NCBI RefSeq assembly: GCF_019279795.1 | Contig: NC_056725.1 | Coordinates: 1,615,817,801 to 1,615,881,800 of the forward strand | Source of the DNA: Protopterus annectens | Taxonomy: Eukaryota; Chordata; Ceratodontiformes; Protopteridae | Reading direction: 5' to 3' | DNA: 64,000 nucleotides | Translations under genes and position numbers: made by a program | In this document: one piece after another, positions 35,843-46,624 of the stretch | Layout: each line of letters starts with the position of its first letter | Numbering within the stretch: position 1 is the stretch's first letter | The notes under the pieces: generated by a model | What the model saw: only the letters and a program-made list of their open reading frames with translations | Told to the model about the DNA's origin: nothing | Databases searched by the model: none

Positions 35843-36219
35843 ATACAGTCATCACCTCAAACTCTCTTACATTAACTCCAGGTTTACCACCTTCTCTTCT
35901 ACTATACACAGAAATTAACATTGCACCATCATTTTACTACTGACCAATCACATTTTTCCCACCACTCCTTATCACAAACTGCAAGGCAAAACACTTAACC
36001 GCATTGTCAAAGCCCATTCTGAAGTCAAAACATTTCCAACCTTACCTTCATTTCCACACATATCACATTATAACATAATCTTTATTTACACCTGATATTA
36101 ACATTCAAACACACAAATGTCACTTTTACTGTTGTTAATCCCACTATCACAGCTGACATGCTCCCCTAATTTGCCCAGCTTCATTACACTTAATTCCCAG
36201 CCTCACTACAGCTATATCT

Positions 36220-36804
36220 TTGCATACACTCACACACCAATACACATCTACAACCTCCTCTGACCCTCTCCCCAATAAACAACACAGCTTCTCACGTATC
36301 TCCTCCCAGCTTTTCCCCTATACCCTCCCATTCTATTCAAGCCACAAATTGGCCTCCTCACCTCCCATGAAACCACACTTGACAACAGTACCCTCGTCTA
36401 GGAATAAAAAACACTTCCCATGGTACACATTCCTCATTACCTGTCTACTCAAATGTGGAAACGTACACCCTAACCCTGGCCCACCCTCTAATCCTAACCA
36501 AAAGAGTAACCCCAAAGATTTAAACATACTTACACTGAACCTTAGAATTATATGTAATAAAATAGCCCAACTGCATGTCTGGATTGATCAAAATAAACCT
36601 GACATACTAGCCCTTACTGAAACATGGCTACACCCCAATGTAAAAGACTCAGAAATAATACCTCCAAACTTTGCAATAACCAGAAGAGATAGATCTAAAA
36701 AAGTGGGAGGGATAGCACTTCTATTTCCCTCTATGCTCAGCATCACACCCTACACCAGTAATATACCTATCTTTTCCAGTGCTGAGGTACTAATCTCTTT
36801 TTAG
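36220..36804 (+). pseudogene. L2-G ORF2 N-terminal part: 2A-like motif and endonuclease start
   Basis: An open reading of 194 codons. Residues 66-88 are a hydrophobic stretch ending LLKCGNVHPNPGP (motif at 36460-36483), which resembles the 2A-like NPGP signature reported at the start of several L2/CR1-group ORF2 proteins. The AP endonuclease follows: LNILTLNLRIICNKIAQL, LALTETWL and VGGIALLF. A stop falls at 36802, but endonuclease motifs continue beyond it (about 36900, LGDINIDW). The remaining endonuclease to 37700 is in fragments. Confidence 0.82.
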
Positions 36805-37702
36805 AACCTATCAAAAATAATTTGCATAATAGTAATATATATCCCACGAGGTAACAATATAACAGTGTTGGAAAATATTTTATCCTGGATATCCCAAACA
36901 GTAAACCTTGAAACAATAGTCTTAGGAGACATAAATATAGATTGGCAAACCATAGCTTCCAACAAGTAATATAAATCGGTATGTTTTTTCTCAGCTTATC
37001 AATACCCCACCAAGATACAACAAAGATCTTACCTACCAATCCACCCTAGACTAGATCCTAGTATCCCACCCCGCAAATTACCCCTCTTCCGATACACTGT
37101 CTAGCTCCCTTACCGATCATCTATCAGCTTATTCCCTTAGAAAAAAAAAACAACACCTAAGAGTACACACTATAAAATCAGTTAGGAACTCAACTAATTT
37201 TTGTCTGCATAAATTCAACAATCTCCTACATGAAAGAGACTGGACACCCCTTAAACAACTACCCCTTAATGATGCTGTACTATACTTTAATAACACCTTC
37301 CTTCACATACTTAATACCCTAGCTCCCATTTGTATGAAAAAAACAAATAGAACTCAGCCCCATGGCTCTCTAAGGAATGTAAACACCTGATGAAGCAAAG
37401 GGACATAGCCTGGTCCACCTGGAAACAAAGAAAAAAATAATAAAAAATCATGTTAATTTCAAAACATTATGTAACAAAGTGACAAAACTAATCAACAGAG
37501 ATAAAAAAGTCATATTATTCCCAGCTTCACCTCCAGCATCAAATCAACCCCAGTAAATTTTGGCACTCCATATCTTCTCTACTTAACCCTGGAAGAAATG
37601 GAGAGCATACCCTATTAACTGATATCCCTCCATCACAAATAGCCAAAAACTTTAATAAGCACTTCATAAAATCAGTTTCGGACCTACTAACTAACAACCT
37701 TA

Positions 37703-40250
37703 ATGCTGGAACCCCACCTGTTAACCTATTCAGACTCCAACTCCAGACCATCAACTACTTCTAACCCTGTCATTACTAACCCTCCTACTCAACAAAATAT
37801 CATACAAACCCCATTCTCATTCCAGCCCATACCCACTAACACTATTAAGAAACTGCTACTAAAACTAAAACCCTGCTCTACCTCAGCTGACAATCTCCAA
37901 CCACACTACCTCAAACTGGCTGGTAACTCAGTCGGCTACCCAATCAGTATCCTTATAAATAGGTCTTTGTCTGAATCAGACGTACCTACCATATGGAAAC
38001 AATCTCACATCACCCCCATCCACAAAGGAGGCAACTCTTTTGATCCACACAATTTCCGTCCTATATCCATCTTGTCACCCATATCCAAAATTCACGAGAG
38101 AAGTATCCATCAGCAGGTAATGCAGTATCTATTGCAAAATGACCTTTTAACCAAAACCCAACATGGTTTCTGACCTAGCCACAGCACAGCTATAGCCCTA
38201 TTATATTTTACAGACACTGTGAACAAGGCCAGAGATGCAGGATGCTATACAGCCTCAGTATTCCTAGATCTCTCCAAGGCCTTTGACACGGTGTCTCACC
38301 CCTTACTTTTGAACACACTGTCTAACGTAGGTTTCTCACATAAGATAATAAAATGGTTTCAGAGCTACCTCAAGGATCATAAACAAGCAGTGAAATGGTA
38401 CAATAAACTCTCATCCTTTCTCCACAACCCTACTGGAGTCTCTCAAGGCTCCATCCTAGGACCCCTATTCTTTAACATTTTCACAAACAACCTTCATACT
38501 GCCTCTCACCCTGGCATCCTCATTCAATATGCTGATGATTCCACCATAATCTGCACTGCTCAATCACTACCAGAACTACTTTCAAAACCTCAACAGTCCT
38601 TTACTGCAGTTGAATCCTGGCTAAGAAATGCCCATCTCTTTCTTAATCCAAAGAAGACAAAACTAATACTCTTTCATGCCAAAAACACCTCCACTGTCAC
38701 TGATCATTTCAACATCCTTGCATCTGACAAAACTGTCATAGAAATAGTGTAGGAAACCAAACTTCTAGGCATTATCATTGGCAATAAACTTTCATTTGAC
38801 CCCCATATACAGCAAAATATAAAGAAAACTCATCAAAAACTGGGACTCTTATATAGATAGAAACAAACAGTACTTACGTATTATTGCAACCAGATTTTCA
38901 CAATAATGCCGTTTGCTTCCCACTCTGTAAATTTAAAAAGAAATGCATGTAGAATCACACTGACAATGTTAACATCATTTAGAAACATTGTTTAGATAGG
39001 GAAAAGATTGTAAAATTTAAGGAATGAGTGCTTGATTCAGGCTATGATGTTTTCCGACATCTAGTCACTCTAAATACATGTTCCATATTCCCAGCAATCT
39101 TGACAGCAATAGCAGGCAATTTCTCCCCATACAAAAAGTGTAACCCAGCAAGTGAACCATCTACAAGTAAACCAGCAAGTGAACCAGCTACAAGTAAACC
39201 GTCTGCAAGTATGCTTCCTTAATCAGTGAAAGAAAATCTTCACAAATATGTTGCTCAAAACATCCGGAAGACATCCACATGAATACTATGCAAAACATCC
39301 CGAAAACATTGCAACAATAACTGCTATCCTCACAAAAACTTTAACTTTAATTATTTACTGCAGTATGCCAAATAAAATGAGTTATTTACCCAAAAATGTT
39401 TCTCCATATTTGTTATTCTAGTAATCCTTCACGCAGTAAAAATGAACGAACATTTCCCATGTTTCCTCAGTCCCAATTCTGCACTAAGACAGCAGTGCAA
39501 CCAATTTTTAAGTACGCAAAGCAAGTTTCACATTACCGTGTTACTTTACATTGGTAATTTGGGACAAACTAGATTGTACCCAAAGAAAACACCAAATTGT
39601 GTCTTACGTTTAGTCCCACAATCCATTTTGGGGCCAACAAATGTATTACTGCAACCACGAAAATCTGGTTGCGATAATACGTAAGTACCAAACAAACATT
39701 TCTTTACTGCAACAACCAAAACTACCCTTGCAAAAACGTTTTTACTTCCCTTCTTTATGGTGCTCCTATCCTAACTAACTTATAAACTTCTACACTAAGC
39801 AAGATGGAACAGTGAGTGATACAACAAAGTTGCAAAGTTTGCCAGACACTCTAAATATCACACACACACCACTGTAAACCACTCCTAGAATTAAATTGGC
39901 TTGAACTCTCCAACCAACTTGCCTTTATTCAGCTATCCATCTTGTACAGCCTTATTTTCAAGCTTGCTGCCTGTCCTGCACTAGCCAATCTAGCAAATCG
40001 ATCCCTATGATCAGAATACATAAATCTCTTAGCTATCTCAAAACCCACAAAAAAACCAGGTCACTCTCTGTATTCATACTCTGTCTCTATACTTTGGAAT
40101 TCACTATCTCTAGCTACCAGGTCTATGCCTGGCCTAACCCATTTCAAAGCCTCTTTAAAAAATCATCTCAAAAATACATGGCTGTGCTCCTGCATAAAGC
40201 CTGCCTAATGGTCAGGTCTTCCTCCTCTTCCACACTAGCCTCATAGTCCT
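37703..40250 (+). pseudogene. L2-G ORF2 reverse transcriptase and C-terminal domain, interrupted
   Basis: Open stretches at 37703-38173 and 38219-38752 give KQSHITPIHKGG, NFRPISILSPISKIHERS, KTQHGF (then TGA), VFLDLSKAFDTVSH, TGVSQGSILGPLFFN, ILIQYADDSTIICT (catalytic YADD) and NPKKTKLILFH. A stop precedes ETKLLGIIIGNKLSF. The frame is split at Asn-Lys by the 821-bp transposon and resumes at 39690 with ATTKTTLAKTFLL. The C-terminal end near 40100 is frameshifted. Close relative of L2-C. Confidence 0.87.
38869..39689. mobile_element. 821-bp non-autonomous DNA transposon with 30-bp TIRs and 8-bp target duplication
   Basis: aaacaaac at 38861-38868 and 39690-39697 flanks the element. The left end, agtacttacgtattattgca plus accagattttc, and the right end, gaaaatctggttgcgataat plus acgtaagtacc, are inverted repeats with about two mismatches in 31. 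Excision restores the L2-G frame (Arg-Asn-Lys ... Phe-Thr-Ala-Thr-Thr). Inside are short Ala-Ser-Glu-Pro/Thr-Ser-Lys-Pro codon repeats (39148-39215) but no transposase. An 8-bp duplication fits hAT but also other superfamilies, so the class is open. Confidence 0.85.
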
Positions 40251-40837
40251 CTTCTGTCACATTTCAATCCCTCACAGACTGCAAGATGCTAAGGCTCTTC
40301 TAACTCTTTCTCTGTTTCTATACCATATCCTTAAGCTACTGCTCAGGGTGTATTGCTTTGATTTTTCTTAACTCTTTCTCTCACTATCTGCATCACTAAC
40401 TTTCTGGCTGCTATTTTCCTAACTGAAACTAACATTCTATTTTTCATGTAAAATAAGTCAGTGTCACACATTGCACTACCTACGTACTAGTTTTTGGACA
40501 CTAGCTACATTGTGTATGGGGAGAGAGACTATTATTGTCTGTAATGTTTTAACTGTATAGAATTGTCTAGATGTGCAGTAATATATTGCAACATCTTGTA
40601 ACATAGTTTGTTCTTTCAACTTATTTTTGTAAATTATTTCTAATGTAATTTGCATTGCATTGGATTATACTGTATTTGTATTGTACTGTATGTGGAGCTT
40701 TTCTCCCCGGGACTCTGCTGAAAACGGGTTCTGTAGACCCAGTCAGACCACCCTAGTAAACAAATGCCAACTAAAATAAATAAGGTATGAAACTGTTTCC
40801 CATTCTGTTTTACATAATCTGCATTTGTCTGTTTCTC

Positions 40838-41345
40838 TCATGCATTTAATGAACTTTGTAAACTAACGTGTATGTAGTCCACTATCCTGACCATCAAAAT
40901 TAACCTTTCATCTTTTGGTTGGAATTCACCTCTCCTTAATTCCTGCGTCAAATCCTGATCGATATGAGGTTGTTCCAGGAGATCTGTATTTGCTACAATA
41001 TTTATGTCTTTTCCACATTTTTTCCTTCTCATCTGATCCTTCTCCTTATATTCTTTCCTTTGTTTTTTTAGCACATTCAGTTGCAACCTGATGTTTATCT
41101 ACTTCTGGTTTGATATCCACTCCTGCCTGACACCTATATGCTTCTGCTAAACTAAACAGGGAAGTCATATTAGATTTCTTCTCATATTTTAAAACTTTCA
41201 CTATGCTTGGATCTGGTGAGGTCAACAAATATGTATGCAGACTGATGACTTCAGATCTATACATGTAATACATTTTTAGCAGGGCCATATCACCTTCAGA
41301 ATGACAAATATGCAATCTTGGTATACACTGATTTTTATATATCAT
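40838..41345 (-). pseudogene. unassigned coding-like remnant in two overlapping frames
   Basis: Minus-strand ORFs 41046-41345 (99 aa) and 40838-41086 (82 aa) overlap at a Lys/Glu-rich segment, and one frameshift would link them. The joined reading is charged and non-repetitive, with a Lys/Arg cluster (KEKDQMRRKKCGKD) followed by an acidic, hydrophobic end (ELRRGEFQPKDERL, ILMVRIVDYIHV). I do not recognise the family. It may be a decayed transposon protein or a host pseudogene exon. Confidence 0.35.
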
Positions 41346-41756
41346 TTGATAACTGTGAAGAATTATATGAGTTGTGGTATGTTGTTGATGAGACTGAATG
41401 TGGTTATAACCAATTTAAAAATTAGGAAAATGGAGGAAAGAGTGCGTGGTTTTGGATGGGACTTAGAGCATGCTAGGGGGTCAGTAATTAAAGAGGATGA
41501 ATCCAAGGGGAAGTCAAATTAAGGGAACAATAGGGAATGGATTGTTAGGGTAGAAAGTAACTGTGGGTAGTTAGGGGAGTAGGAATAGGCTCTGTAAAAA
41601 TATTTATGACAGTGTAGACAATGTGGGGGTAAATAAAAAGAAGATGAAGGAGAGTAGTGCTTAAAAGCTGTGAAAAAAGAAGAGGAAGAGAAAGAGAAAG
41701 AAGAATGGAGAGGGATATTTATATGCATGGAACTCACAAGAGAGTAACAGGGCTGG
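41346..41756. other. no recognisable feature
   Basis: Purine-rich, unassigned; no motif recognised. Confidence 0.45.
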
Positions 41757-42017
41757 GATACCCGTCAATTATCCAGATTTTCACAGAATGTCCATTTTGC
41801 CTCATATTTTTAATCTGTACCTCATGCAATTTGCAGTTTCCTGGCAAATCAGTACGTATTGAAGCCACTAAATAATGACAAATATATGAGTTTCAGACTT
41901 CATATCCTTCAGGAAAAATGCATGCAATAATTAAAATCTGTCCTTGATTTTGGCCTTTGTCCCTCAATTAGTTTTGGTTTTGTCCAGATTTTTTGTGCTT
42001 AGATGTTGAGAGGTATG
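41757..42017. mobile_element. short TIR repeat (MITE-like), copy 2 of 3
   Basis: Same family as 537-803. Shared: ccagattttcacagaatgtc at the left, cctttgtccctcaattag and ttttgtccagattttttgtg at the right, ending gttgagaggtatg. The ends gatacccgtcaat and gttgagaggtatg are imperfect inverted repeats. No ORF. Confidence 0.6.
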
Positions 42018-42469
42018 CAAGAGGAGGTGACATTTGTGGTTCTGATAAGCTGTTTAAGGTTGTGAGGGGCAGAGGGAAAGGGTTTGGTAACATACAAAGG
42101 GTGTTTTGGGCTAGGTAGTATCTCAGTGAAAGAAATACTTATGGATGGACAGACAATGAAGGGATATAATGTGGAAAGACTAGATATTACAGAGGAGGGG
42201 AAGAACCAAAATGCACTAATGTGGGAGTTGTTGGTGATGGAGCCTCTTTCAAAAGATAGAGAATGGCTGTAAACTGTATGTTGTGGAAATGGTAGCAGTG
42301 AATGTAGTTGCAGCTGCCAGGCTAATACAGAATGGGGACAATTGGGGGCTAGAAAATAATAGAAATGAGGTACAAAAGATGGGATGTAGTTGTTTGAGTG
42401 GAAACTAAAGACTTGTAGGTGGATGGAGGGGTGAAGCAGCTAGGAAAGGCAAAGATGTTGCTGTTACAT
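42018..42469. other. no recognisable feature
   Basis: G-rich, unassigned sequence. Confidence 0.45.
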
Positions 42470-43562
42470 GTATGAAGCCAAAGAAAACAAAACAACTTCT
42501 TTTCCTCCCAAAATCTCTACAGCACTGTAAAAACTCCTCCTTAGTCACATCTCTCGATAACACCACTATCTCTGTAGAAACCCAAAGTAAACTCCTTGGC
42601 ATTTATATTGATGATCAACTAAATGTTGATGTTCACATTCACCAATCTATCAAAAAGAACACACCAAAAACTAGGCCTATTATATAGGAATAAAAAATAC
42701 CTGACGGATACAAAACATTCATTAGCACAGGCTTTTCTATTGCCTACTCTATTCTATGCAACACCTATACTCTCTAATTTCCAGTCTAACCTCATGGCCA
42801 AACTTGAATCCACCTACAATAAAATTGCTAGGTTTGCAGCATATCACCCCTACCGCTCCCATCATTGCACTGCCCTAAAAAATCTCCAATGGCCTTGAAA
42901 TACATAACCAACTTCTACTTTCACAGCTCCATTTCACCCATGCATTAGTAACTAATGCCTCCCACTGCCCCGATCTCTCTACCCTAATCTCCCCCTATAG
43001 CCCCAATCATTATCTCCAAAGTACAGGCCAGAATCTCCTGGAACTATATAAGCCCAACAGGCAAATTGGTAAACTTCTATATAGTTACACCATCACCTGC
43101 TCCTGGAATAAACTCCCCCCAGACCTTAGAGCAATCGCTGACACTCTCTGTTTCAAAAAAGCACTAAAAGATTATATACTTAATAATTTTACCTGCCACT
43201 GCCCCTCTCCAACCTGACCTCTTACTCTGCAGTCTCTTTTTCTCCTACTTACCCTCTCAGATAGACAGATATTGTGCAATGTACATTTCACGTATTAACT
43301 AGATGAATATTTCCTAGAAAGTCATTATATATATTTCTCTGTGTTGACTACATTTTTCTTATTGTTCTTAAGTCTTAATGTTGCTCTGGTTGTAAATAAG
43401 TTTTGTATGTTTTTGCTGACATGTCTGTATACGTTTTTCTTTACATATTTGCAATCTGTTGAAGCTTTTCTCCTCCAGTCTCTGCTGAAAAAGGGCTTTT
43501 TGCAAAGTCAGACTAACCCTGTTAACAAATGTCAAATAAAATAAAATAAATAAAATAAAATC
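42470..43562 (+). mobile_element. L2-like LINE 3' fragment (L2-H)
   Basis: Begins near the end of the RT (KPKKTKQLLFLPK) and includes KLLGIYIDDQLNVDVHIHQS. After a frameshift at about 42650 it gives THQKLGLLYRNKKYLTDTK, then ATPILSNFQSNLMAKLES and the 3' UTR with gaagcttttctcc and gttaacaaatgtcaaataaa. Stops follow QWP near 42897, and the C-terminal WNKLPP reading near 43110 is in another frame. Confidence 0.87.
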
Positions 43563-44109
43563 TTTTTTGAGGAATTTCTGGTATCTATAATCAGTTCAGC
43601 AAAGGGAGAGAGAAAGAGAACTTGGGTCTATAATGAATGGATGAGGCCAAGAACGGGTACAAAAAGGGTTAGTTTGGTAGAGAGGAACTTTACGTGAAAG
43701 GCAAGCTACAACTTAGCATGGTGGGTCTGATTCTCAGATTACATTTGCGTTCTGGTGCTATCCAGTTAGTTCGCTCTGTTAATTGCATTTAACATTGTAA
43801 CTTGCCACCATCCCTACTTTCTGGCTTTTTGTTTTCTGCCAGCCCCTTGTCCTATTGAATAACTCTGTGGATTCCCTTTCCACCATCTACTACAGCGCTC
43901 CATATCATGGGTCTACAACCCTTTCTGTGAAAGAATACTGTTGGAGACCCAGGAAATAGTTTTGCTATTCTCCTTTCCCTCTGCCTTTCCTGATTAGAAG
44001 GACCCCATCACATCTCTTTGACATGACTTTTTAAACTAGTATTATGTCATCTTTCTTTTATGGTTTCAAGCTCCTCTAGTCACTGACCATTTTCCTTCTT
44101 CTCCATCCC
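43563..44109. other. no recognisable feature
   Basis: Unassigned; possibly the 3' part of the CR1 fragment at 44110-44301. Confidence 0.4.
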
Positions 44110-44301
44110 TCAGATCTTTCAAGTAGCTTTCCAGTGAGATCCTTCCAGCAACATGATGTTCTTCTGCTTGCATGACCTCCACAACATCATGCAGTACATA
44201 AAGTGTGGTCTTACCAGGGCACTATAGAGTGGAAGTACTTCCTGTTGCTTCTGGATTCTATTCCCATGAGGATTTACTCCAGCACCGTCTGCTAATGCCA
44301 T
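44110..44301 (-). pseudogene. CR1-type ORF2 C-terminal fragment, different subfamily
   Basis: The minus-strand peptide includes NPHGNRIQKQQEVLPLYSAL and VRPHFMYCMMLW, the well-known 'LYSALVRPHLEYC' block at the C-terminal end of classical CR1 ORF2. It differs from the other CR1 copies here (LYSSLIRPMIEYNAP), so it belongs to a separate lineage. Confidence 0.7.
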
Positions 44302-44610
44302 AGCTGTCTCACTCTGCTCCTAGTGGTTCATTCTGGATGTAATGAGCATCCCCATATCCTCTGCTGTTATCAGTTCAACTCCTTCAAGATGGCACTTCTC
44401 AACAGGGTTTTTGTAAACTTGTTGAAACTTGGTTGGAAAGATACATTTATTTTACTCGTCATTTTATTAAAATTTCTAATGTACAGATATATTGAAAAAT
44501 TATACTAGTAAAAAAAACACAATATAACTCCATGTCACACATTACATCATAATCCAACATTCAGAAAGAACAAATGAATAATATCTGAAATATAAACATT
44601 TATTATCTTA
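44302..44610. other. no clear feature; may include an L1-like 3' UTR
   Basis: AT-rich. The last 12 bases (44599-44610) are the left copy of the duplication tttattatctta. Confidence 0.4.
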
Positions 44611-44783
44611 TGTAGATGAACAGAGGCAGGCTGCAGGTCTCTTCCAAAAAGCTTTATTCTTAAGAATAAAGCTTTTTGGAAGAGACCTGCAGCCTGCCTC
44701 TGTTCATCTACATTGCTGGTTTTATCTTTTGCACTCCGAGGTACCTGGTTATCCTAGTGACTTTGTTTTGTTTCTGTGGAAGA
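44611..44783. mobile_element. 173-bp insertion containing a perfect 104-bp palindrome
   Basis: Flanked by tttattatctta at 44599-44610 and 44784-44795. The palindrome spans 44610-44713 with no spacer: arms tgtagatgaacagaggcagg...ttctt meet at cttaag (44659-44664) and are identical by eye over 52 bp. The unpaired remainder (44714-44783) continues one arm. This is what a retroelement 3' piece with an inverted, snap-back copy would give. The parent family is not recognised. Confidence 0.8.
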
Positions 44784-44795
44784 TTTATTATCTTA

Positions 44796-46000
44796 TAATA
44801 TATTTCTCCCAAATATTTTTGAAAAGACTCCGGAAAATCACTATATCCCCTTGCTTCTTCCAACCCCAAATGTCTCCCCATGCCGTCCACTATATTCTAA
44901 TCGAGAAACTGGCATATTACTTAAAAACAGCAAACAATGTATCCTATAGTATTGCTGTACCCAGTTCCATTCTTTGTTCCTTACTCTTTCACTGCCTTTT
45001 GTTTTGGTCTTGCATTGTTCCATTAAAAGCTATCTTTCAACTCTTTCACAAAACAGTTCTCCTAACCTATCCTCCAATAAAAAGTGTTATTAATTTTTCC
45101 AAATTGGTCCCTCCCCTATCCTCCCCACCAAAACACAACAAACAAAATCCCCACTGTAGTGGTACAGGCTTACCAAAATCTTTTTCTTAGTCTACTATGA
45201 AGGCTTCCCAATACTGTTTAATGCATACACAGTCCAAAACCATATGTGTATTACCTGCCTCTACCTTTCCACACCTCCAACACTCACCTTTCTTTTTATC
45301 ATGGACCAAAGAAAGTTGTAGTGGTGTTCTAAACCACCTATCCATCTAGTACATATTCTGATCCCATATGACTGGGTGAAACATTAATTAGGCAATCATT
45401 TTTAAATATCTAGACCAAGTAGTTTTATAGAATACCACCCTTTCCGTTCTTCCCATCTTCCCATCTCTCCCATATTTATGCTGATTAAGTAGTTTGTATA
45501 CTTTACTACATGCTAATTTCTCTCCTACATCATTCAGTGTCCCTAGGGGTCTTATCTGTTTCTCTGTCTCTACCTTCCTTACAATATCTCTAAAACCCCT
45601 CTTCTTTATTCATTTCAAACAGCCATTGTATTGTGTTTGAATTGCAGCCATACCCGTTCTGGTACCTCATACTTCACGCAAAAGGTATCCCAGTTTGTAA
45701 ACCATACTATCTCTTTATCTCCCTTCAAAAACAAATCTTCCACATAACAAATCCTCTGAATCTCCATCCCTTCCAGTATGAAGGTTACCCCTGTATTCTG
45801 ACCCTAGGATTATTCCAAATCCCACTGTGCAGCAGCCCTACTATCACCTTTGGGCTTGCTTTAAGCTCTCAATTAAAATTATTCAAAATATCATTTGTCT
45901 GATCATTCCCCATTGAGAAATTGCTCCATTTCCCTCATCATGAATGTCTTGTGACATCAGAAATGCAGAGGTAGCTGCAATCATATGACAATAAAAATTA
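44796..46000 (-). pseudogene. L1/Tx1-like ORF2 C-terminal region, decayed
   Basis: The minus-strand reading around 45230-45330 gives a Cys-Trp-Arg-Cys-Gly-Lys pattern, then His-Met-Val-Leu-Asp-Cys, then a Tyr-Trp-Glu-Ala segment. This is the CCHC-like C-terminal motif of L1-clade ORF2 (CWRCG...H....C..I..FW). Further on come PLQWGFCLLCFG and LFKNIWEKYIIR-like pieces. No RT core remains. Confidence 0.6.
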
Positions 46001-46213
46001 GGTATTTCCCCACTCCAACTCCATTTCCTGGAAAGCCTCGGCTTACCTTTGGCTATTCTGCTGCCCTTTTCCTACCATATAAACCTCTCACATTCCTATA
46101 TATGGACCACCCACTTATTGTCATTATCCAATAACAGAATGTGCGTGCATACACATAAAACCCATAAAAAGATCATAATTTGTCTCAGCTTGATTCTGTC
46201 TGGTAAAGTACGG

Positions 46214-46624
46214 ACCGTGTGCGACCAATTTTCTATTCTGTTTATCCCCGCCTATAAACCAATGCTAGTAATGGAAAACATTTTCAAGAAGCAAATAAAG
46301 ATCTGGTCTGAAGTGCTGTCTTGGCTCTGCAAGACTGCTTTGAATGCACTGACTGGAATCTATTTAAAGAGGCTGCCACCACAAATCAATGTAATAATTT
46401 AGATGATTACACTGAAACAGTTGTGGGATACATCACAACATGTATTGAAGATTTCACTACCCTGAAGGATGTAACCATCAGAGCCAACCAGAAACCCTGG
46501 CTCACAAGTGAGGTATACAAATTACTGAGAGCACATAATGCTGCCTTTAAGGCTGGAGACAGAGAGGCTTTGAAAAAGACCAGGGCTAACTTGAACAAAG
46601 GTGTGAAAGCAGCAAAACGGGCCT
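46214..46624 (+). pseudogene. Rex1-like ORF2, first segment
   Basis: Reads DQFSILFIPAYKPML in one frame, then (from 46321) DCFECTDWNLFKEAATTNQ, CIEDFTTLKDVTIRANQKPW and LLRAHNAAFKAGDREALKKT. This is the segment before the RT in Rex1/Babar elements. The frame stops at the RTE insertion and resumes at 47712 with AYSLKIQRHLSDQK. Confidence 0.85.

Larger units (their letters stand above)
32870..40785 (+). mobile_element. L2-G: near full-length L2-like LINE carrying two nested insertions
   Basis: Begins with a pyrimidine-rich leader (32870-33160), is split by CR1-F (33160-35842), and resumes with leader, endonuclease and RT. It is split again by a TIR transposon (38869-39689) and ends with ggagcttttctccccgggac, gtaaacaaatgcc and an aataaa-type tail near 40785. 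Without the insertions it is about 4.4 kb. The leader assignment before CR1-F is inferred from matching base composition on both sides. Confidence 0.8.

Noticed and set aside
45633-46402. ORFs of 89 and 117 codons as host genes
   Set aside because: They are antisense to L1-like sequence or overlap the start of the Rex1 reading in another frame.
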